Source: Chinchilla lanigera (lineage: Eukaryota; Chordata; Mammalia; Rodentia; Chinchillidae). From it: DNA of 64,000 nt. Each line of letters opens with the position of its first letter. The stretch's first letter is position 1. The notes beneath the pieces were generated by a model, which was not told the origin of the DNA, ran no database searches, and worked only from the letters and a program-made list of their open reading frames with translations. The stretch lies in NCBI RefSeq assembly GCF_000276665.1, contig NW_004955459.1:11975801-12039800 (forward strand), given 5' to 3'. Shown here one piece after another: positions 1-12,634 of the stretch. The translations under genes and the position numbers were made by a program.

Positions 1-1257
1 TGCTGTATAGCTCAATGAGCCAAGAGGTCACAAGGGAGACAGCGAGTACTCTACAGTGTACTGTGTGACTAAGCTAGGATGTTTGTTAAGTTAGATGTAC
101 TCAGCGAATTATTAACTTTTGATATTTTCAACCTGCAGTGAGTTTTTTTGTATACAACCTGGCTGTTAGTTGAGGAGAAAAATGTAAAATTAATGCTGTG
201 TTTAATGAGAGCAGGTACCTGAAAGGGATTTGACCAACATGAGTTCAGAAAACATTTCCCTTGAGAAGAGTGAGGAGAAGAGGTGAGCATTCTAGGCACA
301 CAAGCAGCTGGGGCATTGGGAGTGAGGGGTAAATGTCTGCAGATGCAGGAGGGGCTGAACCATGCCGGGTCTTGCGGGCTATTCTAGAGCTTTTATCCTT
401 TTAATTTTCAGATGAATTGTTTTGATATAAGTGAAGATATAATCATATTTCAAAGATGATAACATTCCTCTTCCTTTGTATAGAGGATTGATCAGAGCAA
501 GAAAAAGAGTGAATGCCAGGAACTCTAGCACGGATGTTGGTGACCTGGAATTTGGTGATCTTAGAGAGAAGTGGTTGACTACTTTCAGGAAATATTTAAG
601 AGCTCAAATGAACAGGAAGTAGTGATTGATATAAAGTAGAAAGACAATGTCATGGATGACTCATTTGTAGATTTAAATAATCTGGTGTTTAAAACGTGAC
701 TGGCTACTTCAAATGAGTAACTGGAAAAGTATTGGGTTTCTGGGAGACGTGACTATTGTATTGACTTTGGAAATACTAAGTTTGAGGTTGTGAGACAGTA
801 GAGGTGTCATGAAAGAAATCAAATGACTGGACATGAAGTTTATAGGGGAGATTCAACCTAGAGACATAACATTGACAGTTAAAAGTATTTAAATATTATC
901 GAAAGCTTTACTAACATAATATAGCCAACAGATCGATTAAGGGAGGAGAAGAGAAGATCCTGCAGAGTCTTCATCCTCCAGAGGAGCATATAAATGGACA
1001 GAGAGGGGCTGCTGCATCACAGGAGGAGCACATAAGGGACAGAGAATGGAGCCAATGGCGAGGGAGCTCGCAGTGGAGACACAATCCCCCTTGTGCACAC
1101 CAGCAGCCTGACCAGCATACTTGAGTGTGCTCCTAAATACCCTGCGTCTTGTCTGTTACAACAGTTTGGCTTTCCCTTCCCTTGGCTGAGATGAATTCCT
1201 CCTCATGCATCTTGCATCCATTCACTCTCACCTGTTCTTGTTTCTAAGTCACAATTC
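1..1257. other. No gene; probably an old degraded repeat at about 250-900
   Basis: No credible coding frame is visible. The stretch around 250-900 has the texture of an ancient interspersed repeat: a phrase about 'gctgaaccatgccgggtctt' and another near 825 'actggacatgaag' resemble pieces often seen with antisense L2-type repeats. The match is weak, so I do not name a family. The segment 960-1170 is G+C-richer but shows nothing I recognise. Confidence 0.3.
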
Positions 1258-1266
1258 AGGCATCAT

Positions 1267-1360
1267 GCGCTGGGGATATAGCTCAGTGGCACAAGTGCCT
1301 GCCTGGCAAGCGTGAGGTCCTGAGTTGGATTCCTGGTACCAAAAAAAAAAAAAAAAAAAG
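1267..1360 (+). mobile_element. ID-type tRNA-derived SINE
   Basis: The body runs from 'gcgctggggatatagctcag' to 'ggtacc' and ends in an A-run of about 19 nt. The A-box-like 'tagctcagtgg' and B-box-like 'gagttggattcc' show the tRNA-derived pol III promoter. The copy is flanked by a 9-bp direct repeat 'aggcatcat' (1258-1266 and 1362-1370), the target-site duplication of L1-mediated insertion. It is a full-length, fairly young copy of the SINE family seen repeatedly in this window. Confidence 0.92.
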
Positions 1361-1429
1361 AAGGCATCATCATTACCCCCTCTTCTCTGAATCATTTCTG
1401 TAAGTGTGCAAATGTGATGCAGTACGTTG

Positions 1430-2510
1430 CATTATTAAATGCCAAACCCTTTCATGATTCTCTTTCCTTCCCAGCCACCCCGTCATTCCACCCCTAGTCT
1501 TCATTTTCCCTGTATGGCAAAACACGTACTTGACAGAATTCAAGTGCCCGCCATGCTTTACTCTCCTCCCCTCTCTCCTTCATTTCTCACTTGGACGTGT
1601 TCCAGTCAGGCTTCACCCCTGCGCTGCAGCTACTCTTGTCAAGACCACCTGTGACCCCACACTAGAAAATCCAAACACATTCTAGTTCTCATTTGAGTTC
1701 ACTCCTCCCTCTCACATCCTTTCTTCAGTGAAAGCTGGCTCCTCCCTTTCATTCGCAGTCTCTTCCTTATCACTTTGACCTCTACATGTTGCAGTGCCCC
1801 CTGGCTTGGTCTTTGAAACTCTTTAGCTACATTTGTTCTCCAGATAATCTTGTTTGGTCCAGTGGCTTTAAATATTCCTAAATACTAATAACTTCTGTGA
1901 TATTATATCCAGTCCAGGCTATTGTGAATTCTAGATTTTAAATCAATTTGAAAAATGATGTGTCCACTTGAAAAATCTCCTCATCAAAAATTGATACCAC
2001 CCTTCATGAAACTTTCTTTCCTGGAAACCTTCTTTATTTCAATAAATAACATTTCTCTATTTTCAGGTTGTAGAGAAAAAAGCCTAGAGCTGCATTTGAC
2101 TCTTTCTTCTTTGTCTCCTATTCCTACACCTATCCTATCAGCAAACTATGTTGGGTCTTACTTTGAAATATATTTGAGAACATGATCACTTCTCACTAAG
2201 TGCCCTTTTTCCTGGTCTAAACAGTGGTTTTCTTCCTGGAATATTTTTCTTATCCCTTCACTGTTCTGCTCAAATTGCTACTATCTCAGTTCTTTTAGGT
2301 CTTTGTTCATATTATATACATAACATGGCAATTTCATTCCTTAATATGAGCATTTTCTGTGCCCTTCACCTTACTTTATTATATTTCATACCCATTACAT
2401 ATGACATTTATTTGTTTTATTTGTTTATTGCCTATCTTCCACTCTAGCATTAAAATACTTACATCAGTTATTTTGTTGATTTTATTTACTGAAATATGCC
2501 AGTATCTAGA
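1430..2510 (+). mobile_element. L2 LINE fragment (reverse-transcriptase region to 3' end)
   Basis: Several sense-strand blocks match remembered L2 ORF2 text in the right order: a 'ttccagtcaggcttca' block at about 1600, 'ttgcagtgccccctggct' at about 1790, 'gtggctttaaatattcct' at about 1862, and 'ctatcagcaaactatgttgg' plus 'acttctcactaagtgcc' between 2130 and 2210. The last part (2225-2510) carries the L2 3' signature of 'tttgtttattgcctatcttc'. The frame is broken by many stops, so it is a dead, ancient mammalian copy. L2 assignment is inference from memory; precise subfamily unknown. Confidence 0.7.
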
Positions 2511-3639
2511 AAAGTAGAAGACACTAATATTATCTACTTAAATATCACTTGAAAAATGGAATGAAATTTTGTAGTAGACCAGCTAAGTTCACTTATGAAA
2601 AACACATTATATTAATCTACATGGATTACCCTAGAGTCCTTAGTAAGTGAGGTCATGGATACAAACTTGATAAGAAGACAGAGGAAGTAAGAACAGACAA
2701 CTCTTTCATGAACTTTGATGTTGAGTGAGAAGAGAGAAGGAGACAGAGTAGAAAGTGGAGCCAAAAGTAGCCTTTCAAACAGAGTTGGGATGGATGTGAG
2801 GATGCTTGAAACATTACTGGATAAGAGTCCGTGTAGAATGCTACAGTAATTCTATCTGAAAGAAAGAGACAAGTAAGCAATGATAGAATGATCTCAGAAA
2901 GAGGGTGGGTGTGCTGTCTAACGTTCAAGTGAAGATTTTGTCTTTGAGAAGAAAAAAGGTACAGATACAGCCAGGGCTAGAAGTCTTGGTTTCAGGGCTT
3001 CTTTCTTTATGGGGTAAATGGTGTTGTTTTCTTTTGAAGGCCAGAGGGTAGGTGTGGGGAAGTGGTGTGTACTTGATGTGAGGGAATTAAAGAACATGCA
3101 TAACAGTCATCTTGGGGAGCATGGGAGTATGTGCTCACCAGAGTAGAGTGGCTGTACTGCCATGCAGACTGGCATTTGAATGGCCCCAAATTTGGTCAAG
3201 GTGAATTCATGGAAACAAAATCTGTTCTGTTATTTTTAGCAACCCAGTTCTTAAAATTAAGATGTTCCATAATGATGTGCAGAAAATAGAGATAGAGGAA
3301 TGTTAAAGAAGATGGTCTTTGGAGAAGGAGAAGTCAAGGAATTAAAAAGATCTGGGTTTTGTATGCTGTTTATATGTATTAAGACATGTGGAGTCCAGGA
3401 TGATGTGCAGACCGGTAGATGTCTTGTTGCCATCTTGCGTCGTTTTTCTACTAAAGTTGCTGTTTGCTCCAGCATCCTTCTCTCTTCTCCATTGGATCAT
3501 TTTCACAGCATACAGTCTCAAACCCAGACCTTGCACTGTAGTCTTCCAAGATATCCTAACAACACAATGGCCTGCTGGTATTATTGTTCTATAGTTTTTA
3601 ATAATGAGAAAATGCTACAATATTGGCTAGAATGAAGAC
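2511..3639. other. Unassigned sequence, no gene seen
   Basis: There is no convincing coding frame or structured RNA. The part from 2650 to 2960 is purine-rich and may be a decayed interspersed repeat. Overlapping short frames on both strands at 3257-3635 are chance openings in A+T-rich DNA: they lack flanking splice signals and any recognisable domain. Confidence 0.3.
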
Positions 3640-4400
3640 TTAGCTATGGCTAAGGTTGTTTTCATTTTGATTTCTCTTGAACTGGAAGGATAAACTTCTT
3701 CTGAAGTTAGGGTAGCCATTTCTGCTTTTTTTCCATGTCCTCTATGTGTGAAATATTGTTTTACATCATTTGGCTTTTAATTGGTCAATTTCTTTTGGAT
3801 TAAATGTGTTCTTATGTACAGCATATTTTTGGCTTTTATTTTTTGAACGATTCTTTCTTTTTTTTTTTTTTTCCGGTACCGGGGATGGAACACACGACCT
3901 TGCACTTGCCAGGCAGGAGCTGTGCTGCTGAGCTAAAACCCCAGCCCCTGAACCGTTCTTTCAATCTTTTGTTTGGGAAATTGAGACTACTCATATTGAA
4001 AGTTATTACTGAAAGGTAAAGGCTTATTCCTGTCATTATATTATTTTCCTGTTGCTGATTTCCTTTTATCCTTTTTCTGCTTAGCTGCTTACCCTGCTTG
4101 GTGTATTCATTCTATTTGATTTGTTGGCATTGTTGTCTTTTTCCAGGATATCCCTGAGAATTGTTCGTAGTGCTGATTTGGTGGTCATGAATATCTTGAG
4201 GTGCTCTTTGTCCTGGAAATACCTTATTTCTTTGTCAGTTTTTAAAAGATAGTTTTGCGGGATATATCAGTTTGGGTTGGAAGTTGTTTTTGGGCTTGAA
4301 AGTCATCACTCCAAGCTCTCCTGTTCTTTAAGATTTGTGTTGAGAAGTTGGTTGAGCTTCTAATGAGTTTATCTTTATATGTAATTTGTTTTCTTTTCTT
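3640..4400 (-). mobile_element. L1-like LINE fragment, antisense
   Basis: The text around 4100-4370 (an 'ggatatatcagtttgggttgg' type block, then 'tcatcactccaagctctcct' and 'tgtgttgagaagttggttga') follows the order seen in reverse-complemented L1 interior sequence. The upstream part (3960-4070) also fits. The element is interrupted by an ID SINE at 3858-3948, so it is older than that SINE. Divergence is high and stops are frequent. Subfamily unclear; HAL1-type is an alternative. Confidence 0.5.
3858..3948 (-). mobile_element. ID-type SINE, antisense
   Basis: Reading the minus strand gives the ID head 'ggggctgggg', the tRNA-like boxes and a GGTACC end followed by a homopolymer A tail (poly-T on plus). 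A 14-bp target-site duplication with one mismatch flanks it: 'tgaacgattctttc' (3844-3857) and 'tgaaccgttctttc' (3949-3962). It sits inside an older antisense L1 fragment. It creates a spurious open frame across the SINE on the plus strand. Confidence 0.93.
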
Positions 4401-4409
4401 TCTTTTTTA

Positions 4410-5335
4410 AAAATGAGTTAATTTTATTTAAATTTATTGGTAAAATTTAGGTATACATAATGACCATATTCATTATAGGGAATTTGTATCTGTACGTGAC
4501 ATATTTTGATTCCTCTTATTTTTTTCTCACTCCCATCCCCTCCTTTCAAATCACCTTCCCTTCCCTGTTCACAAAGCTTGGTTTTCATTTCATCCTTCTT
4601 TTCTCATTTTTTCTTTCCTTTCCCCTTCCCACTTCCCTAGTTCCCTTTGAAGAATTTCTTCCTATTTTACAATATCTATTGTACCTTTTTGTTCTTATTT
4701 ACATTTGCAATTTCTCACACCAGAGAGATAATATGATATTTACACATGTGTCTGCTTTATTTCACTAATTATTATAGTCTCAAGGTCCATCTATTTAGGT
4801 ATAAATGTCTCTTTCTATATTTCGTTATGACTGAGTAATGCATGCATTATACTAAAGAACCCATATCATTTTTATCTATTTATTGGTTGATGGGCATTTG
4901 AGTTGCTTTCAAGATTTAGCTATTACAAACTGTGCCACTATCAACATGGGTATGCATATATTACTGTGGTATGATGCTTTTGATTCTTCTGGAAAGAGAC
5001 CCAGAAGAGGAATCACTGAGTCAGATGGAATCTCTAATCCTACATTTTTGAGGAATCTCCACACTGATTTCCATAGTGTTTGCAGCAGCCTACACTTGCA
5101 CCGACAGTGGAGCAATGTTCCTTTTTCTCCACAGACCCTCCAACATTTGTTATTAGTTGTTTTCTTGATAATAGCTATTCTTTATGGAGTTAGATGGAAT
5201 TTTGGTGTCATTTTAATTTTCATTTTGAAATAACCAGTGATGTTGAACATTTTTTCATACATTTATTTGCCTTTTGTACTTCTTCTTCTTCTAAGTGGTA
5301 TTCATCTCAGCTGCCAATTATTGAATTGAGTCTTT
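4410..5335 (-). mobile_element. L1 LINE 3' region, antisense
   Basis: On the plus strand the blocks appear in classical order for reverse-complemented L1 3' sequence: 'tgactgagtaatgcat' (about 4829), 'tattggttgatgggcatttg' (4881), 'agattt..ctattacaaactg', 'agacccagaagaggaatcac' (4999), 'gaggaatctccacactgatt' (5050), 'caacatttgttattagttgt' (5141) and a 'gatgttgaacattttttcat' block (5239). This covers the end of ORF2 and the 3' UTR. Many indels and stops mark an old copy. The 116-codon plus-strand frame at 4883-5233 is antisense L1 and not a gene. Confidence 0.78.
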
Positions 5336-5384
5336 GAATTTGGAAGGTCTAAATTTTTTGGTTTTTTTCTTTAAGCTATAAGAG

Positions 5385-6115
5385 ATAAGATAATTACATT
5401 CTTGTTAAGGGAAAATTCCAAGAAGAAGTGATAACAATTGTAAATATATATATACCAAGTACAGGTGCACCCAACTATATAAAACAAATATTGATGAACA
5501 TGAAAAAATCAAATAAGCACTAATATAATTGTAATGGGGGACCTTAGTACCCCACTGTTACAGATAGATCAACTAGACATAAAATAAATATAAAGAAATA
5601 TCAGAACTGTTCTAAATTTGTGAACAAATGAACTTAGTAGGTATCTACAGAGTATTTTACCCCACAGCGTCAGAGTGCATATTCTTCACAGGTGCACAAG
5701 GGATGTTCTCCAAAGTATCACACGTACTAGACCATAAAACAGGCTTAAGTAAATGCAGAGTAACTGAAATTATCCCATGCATATTATCTGACCATAATGC
5801 AATAAAATTGGAAACCAACAGCAAAAGAAACCACAAAACTCCATAAATACCTAGAAATTTAATAATGCCCTACTGAACAACAAATGAGTTATAGATGAAA
5901 TTAAAGAAGAAAATAAATAGTATCTACAGCTAAATGATAATGCCAGTACAATGTACTGGAACTTAATGGGATGCAATGGAAACAGTGCTAAAAGGGAAAT
6001 TTATAACAGTGAATACTCACATCAAGAAGACAGAACAGGCTTAAATAAACAATCTAATGTTGAATATGAAACTTCTAGAAAAAAAGAACAAGTCAACCAC
6101 AAAGCTCATACGAGT
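5385..6115 (+). mobile_element. L1 ORF2 endonuclease-domain fragment
   Basis: Sense-strand L1 ORF2 text is recognisable: 'gtaatgggggaccttagtac' (5532), a 'tatctacagagtattttacc' block (5641), 'gtgcatattcttcacaggtg' (5676), 'accataaaacaggcttaagt' (5732), then 'ttgggatgcaa..gctaaaagggaaattt'. The translated piece at 5628-5846 keeps the S-D-H-N block of the APE-type endonuclease, but the surrounding frame is broken. The domain normally nicks target DNA for target-primed reverse transcription; this copy is inactive. The neighbouring L1 pieces are in the opposite orientation, so it is a separate insertion or an inverted segment. Confidence 0.85.
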
Positions 6116-6124
6116 GTTACTTTT

Positions 6125-8650
6125 CTGTAGTTTTTAAGACTTTGTCCCTGTGTTGAACTTCTTCAATTTTGACTATGATTTGCTGTGGAGAGGTACTCTT
6201 TTGATTGTGACTATTTGGGGTTGTATATGCTTAATTTATTATTATGCTTCACTTTTCCCCACATTTGGAAACTTTTCCGCCTTTATTCCTCTAAATGAGT
6301 TTTATACTTTGTACTGTCTTCTGATTTTCTCACTTTATTCCAACTAATCTTGTTTCATCCTCTTTGTTCCATCTAGCAGGGGTTGGGTCCATTTTGCATG
6401 TTCTTTTGTTTTTAAGCTATCTCAGAATACTTGTTCTCTGGAAGCAGCCTTGACTCCTAGTTCTGACACTCTGTCCTCAAGTTGGCTGCTTTTACAGATC
6501 ATACTTTTAATATAATTTTTAATCTCCTGTATTTCTGTTTGGAACCTTTCATGGAACCCAAGTCTTTACTAGATTTGTTATTCATGTTTTGTATAATTTT
6601 GTTTGCTCAGCTAGCTTTTTATTAGTGTCTTCTTTAAGGTCCCTGATTTTTTATTACACCCGTTTCCTGTTTAATTATATCTTCTGTGATGCCTCCAATT
6701 ACCTTATTGATTTATTTTTCAAACTCCTGTTTTATTCCTGTGAGTAATTCGCTGTGTGGCTTTGCTTTCCTCCCCTCAGTGCTTCATAGACAGACTTTGG
6801 GGGATTTAGGAGTTTCAGGAGGCATTTTGTTGCCTTGTCTCCTCAAGTTTCTATATTTTGTTTATTTCTTTCATTTCTTAAAATTAATACTGAGGTTTGT
6901 AGGTATTTATGCTGGAAACATGTTTTTGCTAGTATACAGATCTCTTTGGTTAGTGCCTGGTTTTCAGTGAGGCATTCTGGGTGTGGCTAACTAGAGTCCA
7001 AGATCTGAACACCTCTGTTAATTTGGGGGGAACATGCAGTGTAATTGACCCAACACCCAGTTCTCCCTGAATGGACCACACTTCTGAAATAATGCAAATG
7101 TAACCTGGATATTACAGAAAAAAACTACTAATAGCGACAACTATGGGATCCTGGCAATGTCAACTACATTAGCAAAAAATATTATCCAAAACAAGTGAGT
7201 CTTAACATAGCATAAGAACTAATAATGTGCCACCCTTAATCACAGAGAAGAGATCTATAATTATAGTATAAACACTATGACAAATGAAATATTATTATAT
7301 AGTAACTTTTTATTAATGTGAAAATATTTCCACTAACAATAGAAAAGAATTCAACAATAGTACCATACAGTTAACTATCTTATGATTAATAAAGCTTTAT
7401 TACTATAATAGTACAGGTATAGGGGTTTAGGAATAGGAGAAAAAATTTTGAAAAATTCAATGGTGAGAAATGAGGAGGACAAAAGTAAGACAAAGAATCC
7501 TTTTAAGGAATAGAAGGATATTTATAGAATTAGGGAAAGGTAATAGAAAATAAACAAGAAAAAATAGATAACAGGAAAAGGGGAGAAAAAAGAAGAATAT
7601 AGAGAATAAAAATGAAAATATTTACAGGAAAAATTATAAGAAGCAGAGAAAGAAAAAGAGAAAAAGAAAAAGAAAGAAAAAAGAAAATAGGACAAAGGGA
7701 AATTACTCAAACTCCAATAAACAAGTGAAGACGGGAGATGGGGCAGAAATTGAGTCTAAAAATTCTGCTATATTTTGAGTGTTTTCATTCCAGGATCTGT
7801 AGTTTTTGAATCCAGGAAGTTATGGTTTTTTTTCACCTAGCTTTAGGGCCTTTGGGTATGCCCTCCCCACCATTCCAGAGGCCTCTCAGTTTATCCCAGA
7901 TTGTGACAATGTCCATCCTGGGATTTTTCTGTTCTTATATAGGTAGATGGGGAAGGCAGCATGGCAAGGGTTCAAATAATTAATGCCAGCACTTTCAGAC
8001 CCAGTTATTTCTGCATGCAACAGAAGCTGACTTGGCTTGTCACCGTGCAGAGTGGTGCCTGTATCATCCTCAGCTTGAGCTTAAGCTTCTCAGGGGCTCC
8101 CTGGGTAGTCCACTCCTGGTCTACAACCATTTCCTGTGGCTGTCTCTCTCTCCCAGTCACTGTGGGAGGGCTACACTAGGAACTTTAAAGTGGAGTGGCT
8201 TTTAGTTTTTTTGAGCTCCAGATTTAAGTAACTCTTCCCTTCCCGAAGTGGCCCCTGATAAAGCACTCACTGAGAATATGGTGGGCACCTCACTAGATTG
8301 CCTCTGGCTGCTGCCTCCTGCATAAGAGGATGGGCCCAGTCTGCCATGTCTCCCAGGAGCTGCCATTCCTGAGGACTTACCTTGCATCTGGCAAGGCAAT
8401 GTCCCCTTCCAGAAAGCTGGGGTGAGCCTCCAGTCTGCTTCCTTCTTTTCTCTGCATTGTGGCCCATTTCTCCAGCTTTTTGGTAGCTTCTAACTTTCCT
8501 GTCAGTTTCTTACTGTTTCCTGGAAATTTACTTCTTTTCTCTTGAAGTTATTTGCAGGTGTCTGGACTCCAGATCTCAGGGTAGGTGGTGGGGTAAATTT
8601 TGCTGCTGATCACTACTCTGCTTTTTTTCTCTCTTATTTTTGCAGTTTTA
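6125..8650 (-). mobile_element. Probable L1 5' region (ORF1/5' UTR), antisense
   Basis: The plus strand reads like reverse-complemented L1 5' sequence: T-rich phrases with 'ctgtatttctgtttggaacc' (6529) and 'ctttaaggtccctgattttt' (6633), then a G+C-richer stretch at 7830-8600 resembling an L1 5' UTR. An A+T/purine-rich filler lies at 7140-7720. I infer one degraded antisense L1 5' half, but breaks between unrelated pieces cannot be excluded. Confidence 0.42.
7615..7690. repeat. Purine-rich low-complexity tract
   Basis: An almost pure A/G run of short GAAA/GAAAA units, for example 'aaagagaaaaagaaaaag', with no fixed period. On the minus strand it yields a low-complexity phenylalanine/serine open frame that should be ignored. 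Confidence 0.8.
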
Positions 8651-9654
8651 GTCTAAATGTATCTAACAGTCAGAGAGAAAAGGAGATAGATGAGCCAACT
8701 GAGACAGACACAATGATAAAAATAATGGTAATGGAGAAGATGGAAATGGGATTGACTTCACACATTTGCTCTATAAGATCATGAGACACATGAAAGACAG
8801 CTTTGAATAAAAAGCTGTCACTGTTTTCACAACCAGTCAGGTTAAAAGAGGTTGCTTTTGGTAGCATTTGTTACAAAGTCTTACATAGCTCACTCAAATT
8901 TTAAAAGCATAGTCAATTTCAAACTCTCTTTTTCTCTGATTTCTAAAGGAGAAAAATCTCACTTTACTGCCTTGAAATATAAAGAATATATTTCATTTCA
9001 CAGCAAATGATTTTTTTTCAGATGCAATTCTAGTTTAGTTTTAGGTTTTCCTTCTAAAGACACTATAAAACCATGAGATGTGCATTTTAAACCTTCAGAT
9101 AGGGTTATCCTAGGGAACAGTCTTTCTGCTTCACACAAAAGTTATTGAGATTGCTTTTCAGAATACACCCCTTTTCTGGCAGCAGTTTTTCTTCTGTAGT
9201 AGACATTAATCAAAACAGTGACAATCACAAAATAGAAATGCCTTGGACACTAAGGACTGGTTCATTGGCGCGCTGTTAACCAGGATTATTTGCCTCTCAT
9301 TGTCTTTGCATATCACTAGCCTAAGTATGCAACTATAATAATCTAAATACTTGGCATTTTTACTCGCCTCTGGTGTTAGTTTCCATATATTGTTACATAT
9401 TTTATTTGACACTTAGAAAACCCTGTCAGTTAGCTGTGATTATGTTTTCAGTTTTATAGAAGTCTGAGCATCCACTTCAAATGACTTGTGTAGTTGCTGG
9501 GGATTCTATTTCACCTTTTAAGTTTTAACTTCTTTTCTATTACAAAGCTTCTTTTGAAATGCTACAGATTACTTAAATACAGTTTTAGCATTAAGCTCAA
9601 GTGTAGTATTTTGAAATTGCTTTGGGATAAGAATTCTGTTGCACTAAAAATTAA
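8651..9654. other. Unassigned A+T-rich sequence
   Basis: No gene, RNA or repeat family was recognised. Short open frames near 8670-8870 and 9206-9412 lack codon bias, splice sites or domain similarity. Confidence 0.3.
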
Positions 9655-10735
9655 GTGATTTTAATTGAAAAATAACAATCACATGTATTTATGGAGTAGA
9701 GTATAATTTGTTGATATAAATGTAGAGTCTGGAATGGTTAAATCAACCTAATTAAAATATCTGTCACCTCCCTCACTTTTCTGTGGTGAGATATTTGAAA
9801 TTTGCTCTCCTACCAGTTTTAAAATATACAATTTCCAATGTCTATCTTTGAGTTCACTAATATTTTACAATGACTGCTGCTGAAGCTTTTATTAAATGTT
9901 TTAGTTTAGTAATTGTTTTCTTTATGTATAGTATTTTGGTTGCTTCCTCTAATTATTTTTATTTCTTGGTCAAATTTCTCAATTTGTTCACAAATTGTTT
10001 TGCAAACTTCATTTAATTTTCTATTCTTATTTTCTTGGAGCTCCCTACTTTAGGAGGACTAATTAATCCTCCCTGACTTTAAGAGGATTATTCAGAATTG
10101 TCTTTTAGTTATTTGATAGATCTCATTTCTTCTGGGTCCATTAAGATAGCATTATTCATGTCTTCTGTTGGTGTCATATTTCTCTGATTTTTTTTACAAT
10201 CCTGTGTCTTTTGGTTAATGCTTATAGATTTGAGTACATGATCATCTCTTCTGGCCTTTATCAGTTTTCTTTGATGATGACAGAGAAGTACTACTTCATC
10301 CATTCTGGGATTTTGTATGGGTCCACTAATAGCAACCCTGGACAGGCCTCCTTGGGTCAAATTATATAGCTGAGATGGGATCGCTTCCAGGGCTCTGGGG
10401 TTAAGAGACAGTGCTGGCTGTCATCCGTGGTCCACTGTGACTACTGGATGAACTCTGCTTTTAAGTGACACTGCTAGGTGTACTTTATAATTAGCTCTGA
10501 TCAGGGAGGCTTGAAAGATGTCTTCCTTGGCTGTGCTGTGCTGTTGTTGAAACATGGAGCTGGGCTTTAAGGCAGGACAAGGTCTCTGAGGTGGCTGCTC
10601 AACTACACAGGTGGGAAGGATCAGTAGCTCACTGAGGCTTGTCTCTGAGTTTGGAGTAGGCTTAAGAAGAGCATTGAGGCTTGGTGAAATGAGTGCTCAG
10701 CAGATGGAGTCAGTTGGGGTCACATGCTCTTTCTG
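9655..10735 (-). mobile_element. L1-derived sequence, antisense (3' UTR piece plus interior piece)
   Basis: The block 9670-9850 (a 'tatttatggagtagagtata' phrase, 'aatatctgtcacctccctca', 'tgtggtgagatatttgaaat') matches the antisense L1M 3' UTR pattern. The following 9870-10380 block has the T-rich phrasing of antisense L1 interior, and 10385-10735 may continue into an L1 5' UTR. The first part is secure; the remainder is inference. Confidence 0.5.
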
Positions 10736-10739
10736 TGGT

Positions 10740-11080
10740 GCTTTAGTCAGCTTTCCTGCCACAGCTTTCCCGACACAATACTCTACACCTCCAAATTAAA
10801 GGAGGAGAGGTTGAATTTGGCTCCAAGTTTCAGCAGAGTCAGTCCATGGCTGGCTAGGATTAAGGCAGAAGCCTTGTGGTGGAAGGGCAGACAGGAAGCA
10901 GAGCAGGGGAACAGCGTCAGAGGTAGAGGCAAGGGACCCAGTATAGACTACAAAGTCACATCTCTGTGATCCACTGAGACATACTCAGAAGTGTGTTTTA
11001 CTGATACCTTGACAGATCCCAAGTCAGTCGTGCTGGCAGTCCCTCTCAACTGTCACACATGGGTTATTGATCTCTGGTTT
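10740..11080 (-). mobile_element. ERVL-MaLR (MT-type) solo LTR, antisense
   Basis: Hallmarks of the family on the plus strand are 'aaaggaggagaggttgaatt' (10798), 'cagtccatggctggctagga' (10840), 'ggaagggcagacaggaagca' (10881), and a 3' end near 'caactgtcacacatggg', which is the reversed LTR 5' terminus. No internal region adjoins it, so it is a solo or truncated LTR. Several more copies of the same broad family occur in the window. Confidence 0.62.
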
Positions 11081-12521
11081 TCTTCTGGCCAGTCAAAGAC
11101 TTAAGCAGGCATTTCCTATTTTAATTGGATTGTTTTAAACTAAAGTACTTTCTGTTCTCTACACTAGCTAGAACATTTGCTGTTTTAATGTATCTGAATA
11201 CAGGTCAAGTTTATGATGGAAAAGTCACCAATATGTCAGGCTGTTATGGGCAAGTGATGGGCCTTTAGATATTTTCTTTTTCCCAAGTGTTGGAAAAAAA
11301 CAATATGATTTGGCCGCTTTATGAAATTATTTATCAGGGGCAGGTCTTACATCCAGCATGGTGAGTGAATATTCTCATTAACAGTTGGGGACATGTTCAA
11401 TATGCTTATTGGTCCAGTAGGGACCTTTATTTCCTTCTTATTTGGAGGGATAAAAATTCTGCCTTTAGCAAAATTTCTGATTAAAAGTAACTTGGTCATT
11501 TTAAAAAATCACCTGGGAAAAAGAACAAAATATGGATAATACAGTGGATACAAACTTGTACAAATGTACACACATATACACAGATTTAACACTTTTCCAT
11601 ACACATACAGTTGTTATGCATCACACTTCACATCATACACAGTCCTTCACAACAAATATGTTTTAGTACATAATTAACTTCTGTGCATAAGTGAATATAC
11701 TTAGACACAATCATGCAGATGTATGCACATCCACAGTACACTCACGCTTAAGCACATTTGCTAGTACACAGACTTACTTGTTTAATATAACAGCATTATA
11801 TGAAATGTTCACTCTTTTCTGTGTGTTTATATTGTATTGCCATTTCCAGATATGTACTACAACAGTTTTTACACACTTTTCACATTTGTCAGCTACTATA
11901 TACAGCTAAAATGTTGTTCCTATCTCCCTCCCAATGATACACAGAGTGTTTTCAATTTCCACATCTGTGACATTGTCCTCTGCCTAGAAGCTGCTAAAGC
12001 TTGTTAATGCATTTCAGGTAGCTAATTTTCTATTTTGCCAGCACAAATCTTACTTGAGCCCTGCTAATCTAGAGGATGATTTTATCAGGTAAGAAAGATA
12101 GTATAACTAAATCAGTCACCTTTATTTTTCATTCATGGAGTTAATCCATGTTCCTACATAAACAGATTAAATGGAGGAGTTTAGAAACTCTGGAATGGAG
12201 AACAAGGAGACACTAAAGGGTATGTTTGTTCTTTATGTTTTGCACCAAATTGAAAAACCTTCACTAGAGCAGTGCTTCTATTTTCATAAATTAGTTTTTG
12301 ATGCTTTCAAGAGAAGATACGTAACATATAGGTGAAGTATAAAGCCTAACAATAACTACCCATTCAATTTATGTTCTATACCATCAACAATAATAATTCT
12401 TTATTTTTCCAATCCAATCTCTTTTCTTAATTCCCTTGATACAAGTACTTTAAGACATTTTATCTCTGATCACTTATTCTCTAAGATGTTACTGTTGTCT
12501 AGCATTTTATTTTAGTCCTTT
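11081..12521. other. Unassigned, A+T-rich; CA-rich patch at 11550-11890
   Basis: No coding frame or known repeat was identified. Between about 11550 and 11890 the plus strand is enriched in 'cacaca', 'acatac' and 'tacaca' words without a clean period, suggesting a decayed microsatellite. Confidence 0.3.
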
Positions 12522-12534
12522 CAAGTCTTGTGTT

Positions 12535-12625
12535 TTGTTTTTTGTTTTTCTCCGGTACCAGGAACTGAACTCACGACCTTGCACTTGCCAGGCAGGCGCT
12601 TTGCCGCTGAGCTAAATCCCCAGCC
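12535..12625 (-). mobile_element. ID-type SINE, antisense
   Basis: Minus-strand ID copy with its oligo(A) end (T-rich with G interruptions on plus) at the low coordinate. A perfect 13-bp target-site duplication 'caagtcttgtgtt' flanks it (12522-12534 and 12626-12638). The right duplicate overlaps the first bases of the MaLR LTR that starts at about 12635, so the SINE landed exactly at the provirus edge and postdates it. Confidence 0.95.
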
Positions 12626-12634
12626 CAAGTCTTG

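Noticed and set aside
1267..1340. tRNA gene candidate (A and B boxes)
   Set aside because: Body, A tail and target duplications show a tRNA-derived ID SINE; no cloverleaf with an intact acceptor stem.
4883..5233. 116-codon plus-strand frame
   Set aside because: Lies in antisense L1 3' sequence.
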